Notes: generated by a model from the sequence alone, not told the origin. 64,000 nucleotides of DNA from Scylla paramamosain (GCF_035594125.1 NC_087161.1:6745001-6809000), one strand, 5' to 3'; counted from the first letter of the stretch, positions 45,198 to 56,787 are shown. Made by a program: numbers and translations.

Positions 45198-45660
45198 CTG
45201 GACCTCACATTGGGGTGGTGCCGGGCAGCCTACACACCGTGGGACAAACGCTGAATGGTGTGTGAAGGAGGAGGAGGAGGCGGGGCGTGTTTATGGTGGT
45301 GGCTGAGGCGAGTGGCAAAGGCGTCGGTGAGGCTGTGGTGTCGTCACTCAGAGGGGCTGATGTCAGTCTGCGGTGGCGTCTCTGACTCACTGTGGGAGTT
45401 CGCCTAATGCCCAAGGCCATGGCGAGACCGAGAGGAGCCTGCGGCGACGGTGCTGGGCGGCGGCGGCGGCGATGTAGAGCGGCTCGCGAGGGGAGAAGGC
45501 CCGTCCCTGCCACCTCCGCCATCACAACAACACGGTAGGGGGCCGCCTCTCCCCTCACTGCTCCCGTCCGGCCAATGGTCCTGCCCCCGCCCCCGCCGGC
45601 TCCTGCTCCACGCTCATCAGCTCCACAATCAACTGTGACACACAAAGGCACATCCAGCCG
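45198..45660 (-). other. FRS 5'UTR exon (5' end approximate) with an in-frame upstream ORF
   Basis: The 3' edge is a consensus CAG|GTAAGTG donor at 45198. In the spliced message an in-frame TGA (45207-45205) lies 12 nt before the FRS ATG, confirming the FRS start and making this exon untranslated for FRS. The codon before that TGA is ATG. The same frame is open upstream for about 148 codons, with an ATG in VVVMAEVAGTG about 105 codons before the stop. The composition is Arg/Pro/Thr-rich and no domain is recognised. Confidence 0.6.
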
Positions 45661-46300
45661 TGAATAACAGTAGGAAGGGGGGGACTTTGGACACTGCTCC
45701 CTCTACATTGGTCCACTGAGCGAGAGGGACACCGTACTGAGCCAGTATCCTCGGGCTGCCACCACCACCGACCACACTCCTTTTTTTATGGGCGTTACCA
45801 GCCCACCGCAAGCATTCCGAGTCCTCTCACACGTTAGTCGCGACCTCCGGAGGCTCGTGTGGCAGGGCGGGGGCCGTGGTGTGGGTGCGGGGCGCTAGGG
45901 GAGAGGAGGTGGCGAGGGTATTGACGCGGTTGGCGGGAACTGGCATCATGACGCGCGGTGTGTACACGCATCTCGGCGAGCTGCGCCGTCCTGACCGCCC
46001 CTCTCAAAACACCACAACTCGCAACAACAAGCACCATCACATCATCCCCCATACCCCTAATTACTATAACTATTAGTATTGTAAAATTATCCTTTCCTCA
46101 GAAACATCAAATATCACTACCACGGGGGATCTGATTGCCTCCTAAGCCACACCCATCACCAGTGAGCAGTCCAGCGCCTCGAGCACTACCACCCTCATCT
46201 TTGCCGCTGTCCAGCCCCTCGCTACCGCTGCAGCGTCTCGAGTCACGGGTTCCGGGCGTCACACGGGTCTCACGCTGCACTCCACGCCCACTGTGTGTGT
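45198..46300 (-). promoter_or_regulatory. CpG-rich promoter region of the FRS gene
   Basis: A GC- and CpG-rich kilobase stands out in an AT-rich background and contains the FRS first exon. No TATA box can be assigned, and the transcription start is not known. It might also drive a + strand transcript. Confidence 0.45.
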
Positions 46301-46320
46301 GTGTGTGTGTGTGTGTTTTA

Positions 46321-47153
46321 CACAGATGTCTAAACGTTGAAGAGTACTAAGTCATTTGAGTTATGCAGTTTTTTTTTTTTTTTGTTATTGTAGTCAATTA
46401 TTTTATTTATTTTTTTCTCTCAAAATAAATAAACATCATTAGTTACACTCACGTGTATATGGTATTACTTCATACAAGAAAAGAATGCCGGTGAGTCAGT
46501 AATTTCCTAGCTCTAGCTCAAATTGGACTGTAAACTAACTTGACGCAGTGGACTTGCTGAAGAGGCCCTTTATGGGTGTTCCTAGATGATTGTCTTCAGG
46601 AATGCTGTAGAGAATCCTTGAAAATAAAATGTGTAACACCCTGCCAGTAATGATAATCATGTACATTTACACATCTCCACCTCCTATAACTGGCAGTTCA
46701 TGTAATTATGTGCTTTCGAGTTGTTTCCTTGATGTACTTCTAGAAGAAACTGCACCTGGCTCCATCGTTGTGCGCATAAATTCGGTTTTACACAGACGGA
46801 AACACTGCAGTAAAGGAATTCTGTTAATGAGAAAATCACGGATCTTTCTAATGTACGAGAACATACTCATAAGTATTTAACTTGATGTTTTTTAATAACC
46901 TATTTCACTGGTTGTTTTGAATCTTAAGTGTGGGAATAATTGATAACCAGCCCAGATACCTCATTCACACGAATCTTGCACGAAACTTGCCTGTAGATCT
47001 GAAAATGAACCCATGGTTCCATTCAAAGTGCACATATGAAAATTTGTCCTAATATAAGAAAACGCCCTGCACTTCGGACATTTGCTGGTACGATCTCAGT
47101 GTTATGTAGCAGCTTTTCTCTGTTCATGATGGAGTTCCTTATTCTGATTATTT

Positions 47154-47233
<80 letters not shown>

Positions 47234-48343
47234 TCTTATGCAGCCTTTTTATATCTTGATCGATCAGCCTCGTCTCCTCCTTCCGTCCATATTCATCATT
47301 TTTTCGACCAGGCATTACCCGTCCTTTCCATAGCAATTCACTATATCCTCTTGTATCATCTTCAATACCGCGGCTCCTCTCTTCGCCGATAATTTAAGTC
47401 AGCCACACTCTAACTCGTTTTCTTTGACACGCATACGAGAAGACCTCAATATTTATTTGTAAACTAAATAAAAACGTTGTGCATACGTCGGATCTGAAGC
47501 TGAGATCCTCCTTAGGGGTGTGTATGGCGGGGGGGGAGGGGGTGATACCCAAGATAAGACTATATCAATGTAGGAATAAAATACGGAGGAGAGGAACCCC
47601 AGTCTTTTTGCTCCATCACTTCTGGTCGACTGGTATGATTTCCCAACCCGCCTCATTAGTGTAGCGTAGCATCCCTATCACGAGGAAAACAATTGTAATG
47701 ATATTCTTGAAATTAGATCTAATAAGAGTTAAGCGAGACTCTCTCTCTTTCTCTCTCTCTCTTAGCAGGTGGCTTTAATAAGTAGCATAATCATAACTAC
47801 ATGAATCCTCTTGTTTATCACTCACAATAGGTAGCGAAGTTTATCGGAACATCATTAGAAGTTTTGCACTCTTAACAATTTAATTTGAAGCACAGCTCGT
47901 CATCACATAAGTCATTATCACGCACCGGGCACTAACACCCGAGCCGCGTTATTGCTGTGCATTTTTGAAGGATAGGTGAAGGTGTGCAGCATTGGGCGAC
48001 CTTGAGGTGCAAGCGGTCAGCCACGACGAGACATGTGTTTCTGCATTCCTTCAACATTTAATTACTTCCTGTGTTCCTTCATTCTTGGCTGCTCTCTTTG
48101 TGTAGTTGCCGAGCGGAAGGTGCGTGTATACGCGTGCATGATCCATCATGGACTGTGCGACGTACGCATTTCCGCCCGCAACTCATTATTCCCCATCACT
48201 CCAGCCATTGTTTTAAGGTAGGGAAAGATGAGTGTTTTTCTTCTTTTCTATTTTCGTATTACCGCATCGCTGGCAGAAGCTGCTTTGCTTGGTAACTGAC
48301 AGTGACAAGTACTAGGGTGAATGTTGATTTCGAAAATTTAAGG

Positions 48344-48344
<1 letters not shown>
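46321..48344. other. Intergenic sequence
   Basis: (CT)n at 47157-47230 is the only clear repeat; no gene is recognised. The 83-codon frame at 46629-46880 lacks any motif. Confidence 0.5.
47157..47230. repeat. (CT)n microsatellite
   Basis: 74 bp of pure CT. Confidence 0.97.
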
Positions 48345-48417
<73 letters not shown>

Positions 48418-48676
48418 GGCCGTTGCTAGGGATTGCGGGGTCCAATTAGAAAACTGATGGCGAGGCCCCTACTCTACAAAAGTAAGATTTATGTATGTTT
48501 ATATTTCGTGAGGAATAATAATTTCTCATTCTTCATTTCACGTTTTCAGTAGTGGTTTATTCCTCTTAGAATACAGAAAAGCTTCAAGCGGTCACTGTCG
48601 CCGTTGGCGCGGGGCCCCTTAAGGTGCGGTGCCCAATTTGAAAAAAAATTGGTCAAATAAGCTTAAAACCGGCCCT

Positions 48677-48752
<76 letters not shown>
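48345..48752. repeat. (CT)n array split by an inserted element
   Basis: (CT)n at 48345-48414 and 48678-48752 flank the 263-bp TIR element at 48415-48677; together they look like one array interrupted by insertion. Confidence 0.85.
48415..48677. mobile_element. Short hAT-type non-autonomous element
   Basis: Ends CAGGGCCGTTG and AAACCGGCCCTG are inverted repeats of the CAGGGCCG type. The subterminal GGGGTCCAATTAG and GGTGCCCAATTTG words are also partly mirrored. The flanks are CTCTCTCT on both sides, consistent with (but not proof of) an 8-bp target duplication. Non-coding. Confidence 0.75.
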
Positions 48753-48755
<3 letters not shown>

Positions 48756-49087
48756 CAACATCGTTATACCCAGGAAAGACAGCTAAGGCATATACAAAGA
48801 AGGGTACAAATTAAGGAATGCATATACAGCTTAGGTGCTCGCGGCATAGTGGTGGGTCGAGGCGGCGATCTGGGTGACGAGACGATGTGATTCATACTAC
48901 TTCATCTTGACTGTCCGCTACTCCTGGGACACTTGGTGATTGGGCAGCCCTTGAGGAAAAGCATTGTAAATCACGGCTGATACCATGCGCGGGGCTGCTA
49001 TCCACGCCTTAGCGCCCACTCTCTTGGCCTTGTTGGCGCCACCAGGCCATCATTTTATCACGCCATTGCCAGTTTTTTCCAGGTACG

Positions 49088-49088
<1 letters not shown>

Positions 49089-49154
<66 letters not shown>
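49089..49154. repeat. (CT)n microsatellite
   Basis: 66 bp of pure CT. Confidence 0.97.
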
Positions 49155-49156
<2 letters not shown>

Positions 49157-49888
49157 ATTTGGAATCAAACTTGGGTTCCTTCCGAGATTGGACCAGTGTT
49201 CATCTACCCTGGCAAGGGTAGATGAACAAGGCATTACAACCAAACCTAATTATGACACGATAGTTAGGCCCAGTCACTGAAAAAGCAATTGGATGGTCTT
49301 ACCACTGCGATTGAAGTAGGTGGTAATTATAGTGATGGGATGTTGATAAGACAAGTGGTGGTAGTGACTCGAAAGGTGATGGTTGTGATGGTGGAGATTA
49401 CGATGGGTCAGTAAGGAGTGGACTGGTAGCAAATTGCGGTGCTTGTAATTTTGGTTAATCTGGAAAAGAAGTCCGTGTAACATACAAGCACGAAACTCAC
49501 ATGTTATGTAGAAGGCTCGGTGACCTTGCTGTAAACGTTAAAAAAAACTGGGGGTACCTGTCTCTCGTTTCTTGCCTCAGAGTGATGGATGATCTCGTGA
49601 GCCGGTCGGAGCACAGAAAGTAAGTACACGAGTTGCAGAAATCATGGATAAGGCTTATATAAAAATTATGTATTATTTAAGAATGTCTATCGGAGAGAAA
49701 TCATATATTTACACGCATTGAAGATTGTAACTTGGGCAAACACTGAAGACATTAATGATTGTTCCTATTAGTCACCATTCACAGCATTTTCTTTTTGGCC
49801 ATTGTAACAATTGCCTTTTCGTTTAAGGACAGAGCATTGTAAGTTACAATGAAACGTGCCAAAAAAATGGATAAGGTTACTAATACTT

Positions 49889-49959
<71 letters not shown>

Positions 49960-49975
49960 TCTACTACTACTACTA
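49889..49975. repeat. (ACT)n-(CTG)n array
   Basis: Seventeen or so ACT units, five CTG units, then ACT units again, followed by TCC-rich DNA to about 50100. Confidence 0.93.
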
Positions 49976-50181
49976 TTGCCACCGCAACTTTAACTTTTTC
50001 GTTATCTTCCCCTTCTCCTCTTCCTCCTCCTTCTCTTTTGATACACATTGCGTACTATATACTACCGTTCTATTACTACTCTTCCTCCTCCTCTTTCACC
50101 TCCATCTTCACCACCACAACAACAATCTCTACCTCTACCACCATCACCCCCAAGCTACAGCAGGAGTCAAGATCAAGCTCC

Positions 50182-50211
50182 TGACGTCACGCAGTTTCCC
50201 GCGTGACGTCA
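50182..50211. promoter_or_regulatory. Inverted pair of CRE sites (putative promoter element)
   Basis: Two exact TGACGTCA sites, 50182-50189 and 50204-50211, form a perfect 11-bp inverted repeat (TGACGTCACGC / GCGTGACGTCA) around an 8-bp spacer. Centres are 22 bp apart, about two helical turns. The region then turns into GT-rich DNA typical of the 5' leaders seen elsewhere in this window. It may be the promoter of the + strand gene whose exon lies at 52441-52604. Confidence 0.45.
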
Positions 50212-50289
50212 CACCCCCTCGGCTTGTATACACAGTGACCCGCGTCCCATTTGTAAACCGTGTAGTGCCTCCTGCAGGTGTGTTATTAA

Positions 50290-50610
50290 ACCTTCTAGTG
50301 ATCTATGGAAGAGTGTTGTGCTAGGTGTGGCGTCCTGGAGTGTGTGCATGCGTGAGTTGTTCATTGTGGAGAAGTAAAAAACTAAATTTTGCCTGTTTCT
50401 GAGGTGGAGTGTGCGTTGGGAAAGGATTGTTACCAGTTGACATGTTACTGATTTGCCGTGTTATTTTGCAGTGTTAAGTTAATTTGTAGTTATCTCATTA
50501 TCGTCTGGTGTCCTGAAGTGTGTGTGCGTGCGTGTGTTACTTGTCGTGCTGTCCAGTGTGGAGGAAAACCTGCATATTTGTGTTCCTGTGATGGGGTGTT
50601 GCCAATTGTT
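50290..50610. repeat. Ancient ~200-bp tandem duplication downstream of the CRE pair
   Basis: GTGTGGCGTCCTGGAGTGTG (near 50328) and GTCTGGTGTCCTGAAGTGTG (near 50505) begin similar stretches that continue through CATTGTGGAG / CAGTGTGGAG and GAGGTGGAGTG / TGTGATGGGGTG. Probably leader or promoter DNA. Confidence 0.45.
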
Positions 50611-52440
50611 TTGTTGGGAATTTACCTTGTGATATTAGTGTTTTGTTGGATTCTTCTTGTTTTCTTGTCTTCTGGTGCTTTTTACTCCCGTAATGGTGTT
50701 GCGTTGTCAATGGTACAATACTACAGTGGTTTCAAGTGTTGCCAGGAATGCTTGGTCAGTGTTGTGGTGTGTGGGTCTGCTCGCGTCTCCCGGGCTTGGC
50801 TCAGGCCCTGCCGGATTGTTTTTCAATTGACCGTGGACTACTGTTTTTATCTTGAATGCATTTAATTTATGTTTATACACTGTTTAACGTTTACACACTG
50901 TTTAACATTTTTTCACAGTAATATTATCTCAATAAAATCTTATATGATATATAGTAAAATTTGGTAATTTTTTAAAAGTGCATGTGAATATTTTTATGTT
51001 GCAACTAAGTTTTTGATGTATTTTAAGTGAATCTGACCTTCATTTTTGCCTCATCAGTTTTGAGATGACCATCCCCACCACGACAATAGTGGGAGAGGGT
51101 GGAAATTCTGGGTTTTTGGGTTAAATAAATCAACACAATGCACTGATTTGTGATAAATTAGGTCAGAATAATCTAAACCATTGTTAATACCTTGGTTTCA
51201 CCACTGGTTCAAATGCACTGCCTCACACTGCCCGATTGTGTGCAATACCTCAACACACCATGAGTGACCAACAGACTGAGGTGGCCATTTCAAAGACACA
51301 AGCTTTTGTTTCAAATAACACTGGCCCAGACAATGGACAACACTGATTTGCAGACAACTGATGTGTTTAGTCTCATTGGTCAAAACAAATTTCATATTTG
51401 CTATCTCACTATTTCTAGTCACACAGTGGAGCAAATCACCACAGCTTCATTTTTATGCCTATAACAAATGTTACTGTACCAGATTAAGTAATCAGTGACA
51501 ATACATGAAAAATATTTCCCCTCAAAATAAATAATTATACAGCATGATGATTTGCACTTCAAGGGAATATAGATTCAAACAGAGAAATTGGTAATAGTGC
51601 AGCAAGGTAAATTTTGTAATATTCTCTCTCATTTTCATCAAATCTAACAAAATCTAATATAATATAACATAACATAACCTTACCTGATCTGATCTCATTC
51701 AACCTGTAGGCTTCACCTAACAGTAGCCACATGATTGACATCAAACAGGTATAATCAAAGCCAGCATGAATTGGCCCTGGTCATGATGGCCTGACTGGTA
51801 CCCGACATTGTCTTCCGCAGCATCAGTCAAGAGTAATTCTTGGTAAAACTTTCAAAATTCACTATTGATATCAGTATTAATTTGTGGAATGTATTATTGG
51901 GACTCTAAGTGCTCACATTGATGAGATCTGAAATAGTAAAATAGAAATTGGTTATCCCTGTGCACATGTAAAATAAAATCTAATGAGAAGAATTATTGGA
52001 TACCAAATCATTATGTTGTTGCCACTATTTATTGAATTGTACATATAAAGAAGTTTTTAATTATTCAAGTTGGGAGATTATAATGCTTGGTTAAGTTTAG
52101 GTCTCAAGTTTATGTAGGAACATGAGAAAATAAGGGAAATTACTAGAAGCCATTAGGCCTACACATGGAAGTCCCTGTATGAAACATACTGACCTATTTC
52201 CACCTATCATCCCCATCCTTAAATTTCTCTTATTGCTCTTTAAAGCTTCCAAATGACTCAGCACTAACCACCTGTTTATGGAGTTCATTCCACTGATCTT
52301 TCACTCTATTTCATTGCTTCATTATCTTAGTGAAGAGAGTGTACATGTCTTATCTATTTCATTCTGTTTTCCCATTCCCCTCCATGTTTTCCCACTGCTT
52401 TCCTCTCCCCATGACTCACCCACCTACATCCACTCCACAG
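50611..52440. other. Putative intron/intergenic sequence
   Basis: AT-rich; no exon or element recognised. The open frame at 50458-50865 (135 codons) is Cys/Val/Leu-rich, has no known motif, and overlaps the duplicated leader-like DNA. Confidence 0.4.
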
Positions 52441-52604
52441 CTTGCCAAGATGCTGCGCAGGGGCGGGAAGCGCATCCGTATGGATGAGCCTCCCCCAGAG
52501 TACGATGCGCCTCCCATGACCCCAATGACTCCTGCCTCAGAACTACAGGAGCCGTACACCCCATACACTCCTTACACCCCAGCCGCTGAGACTCCCCTGC
52601 ACCA
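52441..52604 (+). CDS. Unrecognised Pro/Thr-rich coding exon
   Basis: Acceptor CACTCCACAG ends at 52440 and donor CCA|GTAAGTA follows 52604. The open phase reads LAKMLRRGGKRIRMDE, PPPEYDAPPMTPMTPASE, then LQEPYTPYTPYTPAAETPLH with a split last codon. An ATG at 52450 (context CCAAGATGC) could be the initiator, making this a first coding exon. Visible features are a basic patch (RRGGKRIR), a PPEY motif that fits the PPxY WW-domain ligand, and several TP sites typical of proline-directed phosphorylation. I do not recognise the protein. The 3' exons would lie past the hAT element; none was identified. Confidence 0.6.
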
Positions 52605-52929
52605 GTAAGTAATACCTGTCAACACTTTAATGCAGTGATTCTCAAAGTGTGCTACGGCACACTAGTGTGCCGCCATTATCTCCTTGGTGTGTTGCGAAAA
52701 TAATATAATTTTGCTAGGTTTTGAGAATTCCTCACATTTATCGGCAAGAATAATACTTGTACTGCGAATGACAGACTGGTCAAGTACATGTCCAGTACGC
52801 GTCTGTAAGCAGCCTGCTCCCAGCTGCTTCCCACTCCCCAGTGTGTGTGTGTGTCCGTCCTTGACTGTGACTGGAGGAAGTTACTTTCGGTTGTCATATT
52901 CATATATTTTTTTCCAAAACCTGAGAAAA

Positions 52930-54850
52930 ATGGATGAATTCATCATAAAGAAGTGTAAATGTGATGAGGAGGCTAGTGGAAGTGACGTGATGGATGATGA
53001 TGAGCCTAATTCTGCTGTCCCAAGTGTAGACCTAACGAAGACAATGGCAGTTGCTAGCAAAAGTAAGCCATGTCGCTCATATCAGGACAACTACCTAGCA
53101 CTGGGCATGGCAGTTGCTAGCAAAAGTAAGCCATGTCGCTCATATCAGGACAACTACCTAGCACTGGGGTTCACATGGTGTGACAATGAACTTGGTCCTA
53201 AGCCAGAATGTGTTGTGTGTGGTACTGAACTATTGAATGAAGCCATGCTTTCTAGTCAAATGAAGAGACATTTAACTACAAAACACAGTTACCTTTCTGA
53301 TTAACCTCTGGATTATTTCAAGAGACTCTTAAATGACAACAAACAACAAAGGTGCAGTTTTGAGAAAATAGTCAGTAGCAGAGAAGGCTCAAAAAGCAAA
53401 CTATTTAGTTGCAGAATTAATTGCCAAAATTATGAAGCTCCATATAACTGCTGAATCTCTCATTCTTCCATCATGCTGTGCTATAGTGAAAACAATGTTT
53501 GGGGGTGAAGCTGAAAAAGAAGTAAAGAAAATTCCTCTCTCATAATACTTTTAGTAGGTGAATCAAAGAGATGTCATCTGATATTGAAAAAAGTGTCTGT
53601 GAACTTGTAAAAGAAAAAGGAATGTATGTCTTACAAGTAGATGAGTCAACTGATGGAGGAAAAGCACAGTTACTAGTGTTCATGCGGTATATTACTGGCA
53701 ATAAAATAGCTGAACGGTTTTTATGCTGCAAGGAACTAGTGCAAACCACAGGACAAGATATATTTTCTACAGTGAGTGACCATTTGCAGATGGTTGATTT
53801 GACATGGAAATCATGTGTAGGGATTTGCACGGATGGTGCTCCTTCAGTGGTAGGATCAGTGAAAGGTTTTGTATCATTAGTGGAAAAAGAAAATCCAGAA
53901 TTGATTTCAACCCACTGTTTTTTGCACCGTGAAGCTCTTGTTACTAAAACACTGGGATGCAAATTCAAATCTGTTCTTGATGACATTGTGAAAATGGTAA
54001 ACTTTATCAAGAGCAGACCAATTAAGTCATGCTTGTTTTCCTCATGTAGCCCTTACCTTGCACACAGAAGTTAGATGGTTATCAAGAGGCAGGGTGCTTT
54101 CTCGAGTAAAGGAGCTGAAGGAAGAAATGCTCACATTCTTCACTCTTGAAAGAAAACTTGAATTTTGTGAATTACTGGCTGACGAAACTTGGTGTGTGAA
54201 ATTATGTTACTTAGCAGATGTTTTTGAATATCTGAACAATGTCAGTATTGCTATGCAAGGGAGATTGGAAAATCTGTTATCTTCTTCAGATAAAATGAAG
54301 GCTTTGGCAGAAAAAATTAGTCTCTGGAATGTTAAAGTGAAAGATGGCAACTTGGATACGTTTCCAAAAACTGCTGCTACAGAAAACAAAGACATTGTTC
54401 CACTGATATGTAAGCACCTTGAAAGCCTAGAAAAGAACATTGAAAAGTATTTTCCAAATGTATCTGTTGAAAGTTATGATTGGCTGAGAAATCCACTCAT
54501 TCATGATCCATCAAACTCACAACAACTTAGTCTCAATGAGGAAGAGGAGCTAACAGACATCTGTAATGACCACACTCTGAAACTTAAGTACAAGGAAGTG
54601 TCACTTGAAACTTTCTTTATTGATATTGAGAAAGAATTCCCACTCTTAGCGAAAAAAAGCTCAAAAAATTCGTCTCCAGTTTTCAACCTCGTATTTGTGA
54701 GAACTAGGGTTCTCAACCCTCACTAATATAAAAAGTAAGAAAAGGTCAAGACTGTTAAGTGTTGAAGAAGAAATGAGGGTATGCCTGTCTAGTGTTCCTC
54801 ATAATGTACCGTGGATATGCAAATCCAGTCAACCTCAGGTGTCTCACTAA
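52930..54850 (+). pseudogene. hAT transposase pseudogene (ZBED5-like)
   Basis: From ATG 52930: an acidic N-terminus, a duplicated 21-residue block, then a BED/C2H2-like finger (CVVCGTELLNEAM, ending HLTTKH). Frame changes follow. The next block has the catalytic-region motifs VDESTDGGKAQLLVFMRYI, GICTDGAPSVVGSVKGF and HCFLHREALVTKTL. After another shift comes HTEVRWLSRGRVLSRVKEL and the long helical insertion region. The C-terminal dimerisation segment (FSTSYL, LGFSTLTNIKSKKRSRLL, EEEMRVCLSS) is in a third frame, with a TGA in place of the usual Cys codon, ending at TAA 54848-54850. At least three frameshifts and several stops make it inactive. Confidence 0.9.
53044..53169 (+). repeat. In-frame 63-bp tandem duplication in the hAT pseudogene
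   Basis: ATGGCAGTTGCTAGCAAAAG begins at 53044 and again at 53107; the two 63-bp copies are identical as far as read and add 21 residues ahead of the BED finger. Confidence 0.95.
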
Positions 54851-54917
54851 TAAGGTAAGTGTGCATTAACAATATTGAAATTTACATGTGGTATTTTAAA
54901 AGGAATTGATAAGTCTA

Positions 54918-54920
<3 letters not shown>

Positions 54921-55010
<90 letters not shown>
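54921..55010. repeat. (AT)n microsatellite inside the hAT element
   Basis: 90 bp of AT between the transposase remnant and the right terminus. Confidence 0.97.
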
Positions 55011-55012
<2 letters not shown>

Positions 55013-55063
55013 AAGGGCAGGTGTGCCATCTTACTAAATAGTTTGAAAACCACTGCTTTAATG

Positions 55064-56705
55064 TATGAACAGTGGACCTTTGATTTTCCAGACCTCAGTT
55101 TTCTGGATTTACTTGCCTCGTTTATTCACTTGCCTTGTTGGCTTCCCTGTTAATCTGGCTAGATGTTTTTTGCGGCATTGTTTGCTTTGATCCTTACTAG
55201 AAATTTGAACCTTTGGTAATGCTGGCTTTGGAGCTGCTGGGCCTCCCAATAGAGCTTACAGTGTATTTATTTCCTGCAAATATTACAAGTTCTTAACCTC
55301 TTGTACTTGTCTTATTTTCTAAATTGTATATTACAATTATTTAACAATACAACAACATTTTGTAGGCTATAATAGTAATATGATAAAATTTAAGAGGAAT
55401 TTGGAAGGCGATGTGAATTCACTTCACGAGCTGATGGAAACCTCACTAACTGTCACCCTTATTTCATCTACTATACCTCCTTGGTTAAAAACTCACATAT
55501 GTGTTGGGTGTACAAATTTTGTCACCTAAGAGAAATATTAGATAATATTGAAATTACATTGCCGCTCCCATCAGAGGGCTAAGCTTGCTTCCGTTAGGCT
55601 AGGTTTAGACTAATTAATTTCATTAATTTAATTGCAAATCTTTTCAGTGGGTAGATCATGATTAAAAGAAAAGCATCATATTTTTGCTGAAAATAAATAA
55701 TCAGTCTCAAAATTAGTAGGCTAGGGCTATTCCCATAAAACCCAAAATATTTCAGTCTAACAGTGTTTGTGTACAACTTCGAAGAAGAGAGAAATAAATA
55801 ATTTATTATGTGCCTGATTGGCATAAACAGAGTTTGGTGAATGTTAGGCAGATATTCAAAGGGAAGAATTTAAATCACAAAATGTAACCATGTTTGCAGT
55901 GGATGGATATGGCATGTTGAAGGTACCATTGATGTACTTCAATTTTCCATGCCTTTCTCTCTTTCTTTTAGTGCTGGCATGGTCAGTTCTTTTGTCATGA
56001 ATTGACTTATTTTGTCTAATAGTGTTGGCATACCAACACTATAGAATTAGAGGTATTCATTTTGTTATGATCATTACCAGGTTGGGGATCACCATAACCA
56101 TAAAAACAATGACTGTGAAATTGGATCAAGGTGTTTGTAATGCCTGTTACAAGGTTGGTAAGGCTCTTGCTTGGGAACATTACCAAGTGACTGTGAAATC
56201 AACCATAAATCTTCAAAGGTATCAAGTAAAAAAGATAAATAGGCCTAGAATTTAACTAGTGCATTACTTTGGCACCATTGTAAAGTCAAAAGAATTGTAA
56301 ATGTAAAGATGGCAAGTGTTTGTGTACTCTGGTGATACATTTCTTTACTGTTTGTGTCATTTTTAACTTCATACTTTGGTTAATATGGATTTTGAGATTT
56401 TTGACAACCATCCTCTTTACTCAGGAAAATCTTTAGTTCCAACCAAAGATTTTTTGCCACATCATCATTGGTGATATTGTGTATCCTGAATAGTTTTATT
56501 ACTTCCAGTTCTTTCTCTCAAGCTTTGAACATGTAGGGTAAAAAACTTTAACATCTACATAACTAAAAGTCAGGTAACCTCAGAGTGCTGTGCTGGTAAT
56601 GAAATAACAAATAGTACTAAACCACCACATTTAATGGAAACACAAGCAGCCACCACTGTAGCCACTACTCATTCCTCCTAGCTTAGATATATGTGATTTT
56701 AGGTG
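55064..56705. other. Sequence after the hAT element
   Basis: AT-rich; includes a dispersed repeat copy (55590-55745) sharing ATTAGTAGGCTAGGG with 597-740. No exon recognised. Confidence 0.5.
55590..55745. repeat. Dispersed repeat, copy 2
   Basis: Shares AATTAGTAGGCTAGGG, TATT(T/C)CCATAA and the upstream GTAGATC(G/A)TGATT word with 597-740. Confidence 0.5.
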
Positions 56706-56787
56706 TGTATATATATATATATATATATATTTCATCTCTGTCATCTTAATAGTTGTGTTTGTATTGGTAAGGCATTATGCTTACTCA

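Larger units (their letters stand above)
52633..55055 (+). mobile_element. Buster/ZBED5-type hAT transposon, 2423 bp, with 8-bp TSD
   Basis: The left terminus CAGTGATTCTCAAAGTGTGC and right terminus TAGTTTGAAAACCACTG are inverted. The element is flanked by CTTTAATG on both sides (52625-52632 and 55056-55063), a perfect 8-bp target-site duplication that also fits the nnnTAnnn preference of Buster-type hATs. It carries a broken transposase gene and a 90-bp (AT)n near the right end. It inserted 20 bp downstream of the donor of the exon at 52441-52604. Confidence 0.93.

Noticed and set aside
50458..50865. 135-codon Cys/Val-rich + strand ORF as a membrane protein gene
   Set aside because: It overlaps duplicated leader-like DNA, has no known family motif, and its hydrophobicity follows the GT-rich composition.
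52684..54850. hAT ORFs as a domesticated host gene (ZBED5-like)
   Set aside because: Multiple frameshifts and stops, plus intact TIRs and TSD, show a mobile element rather than an exapted gene.
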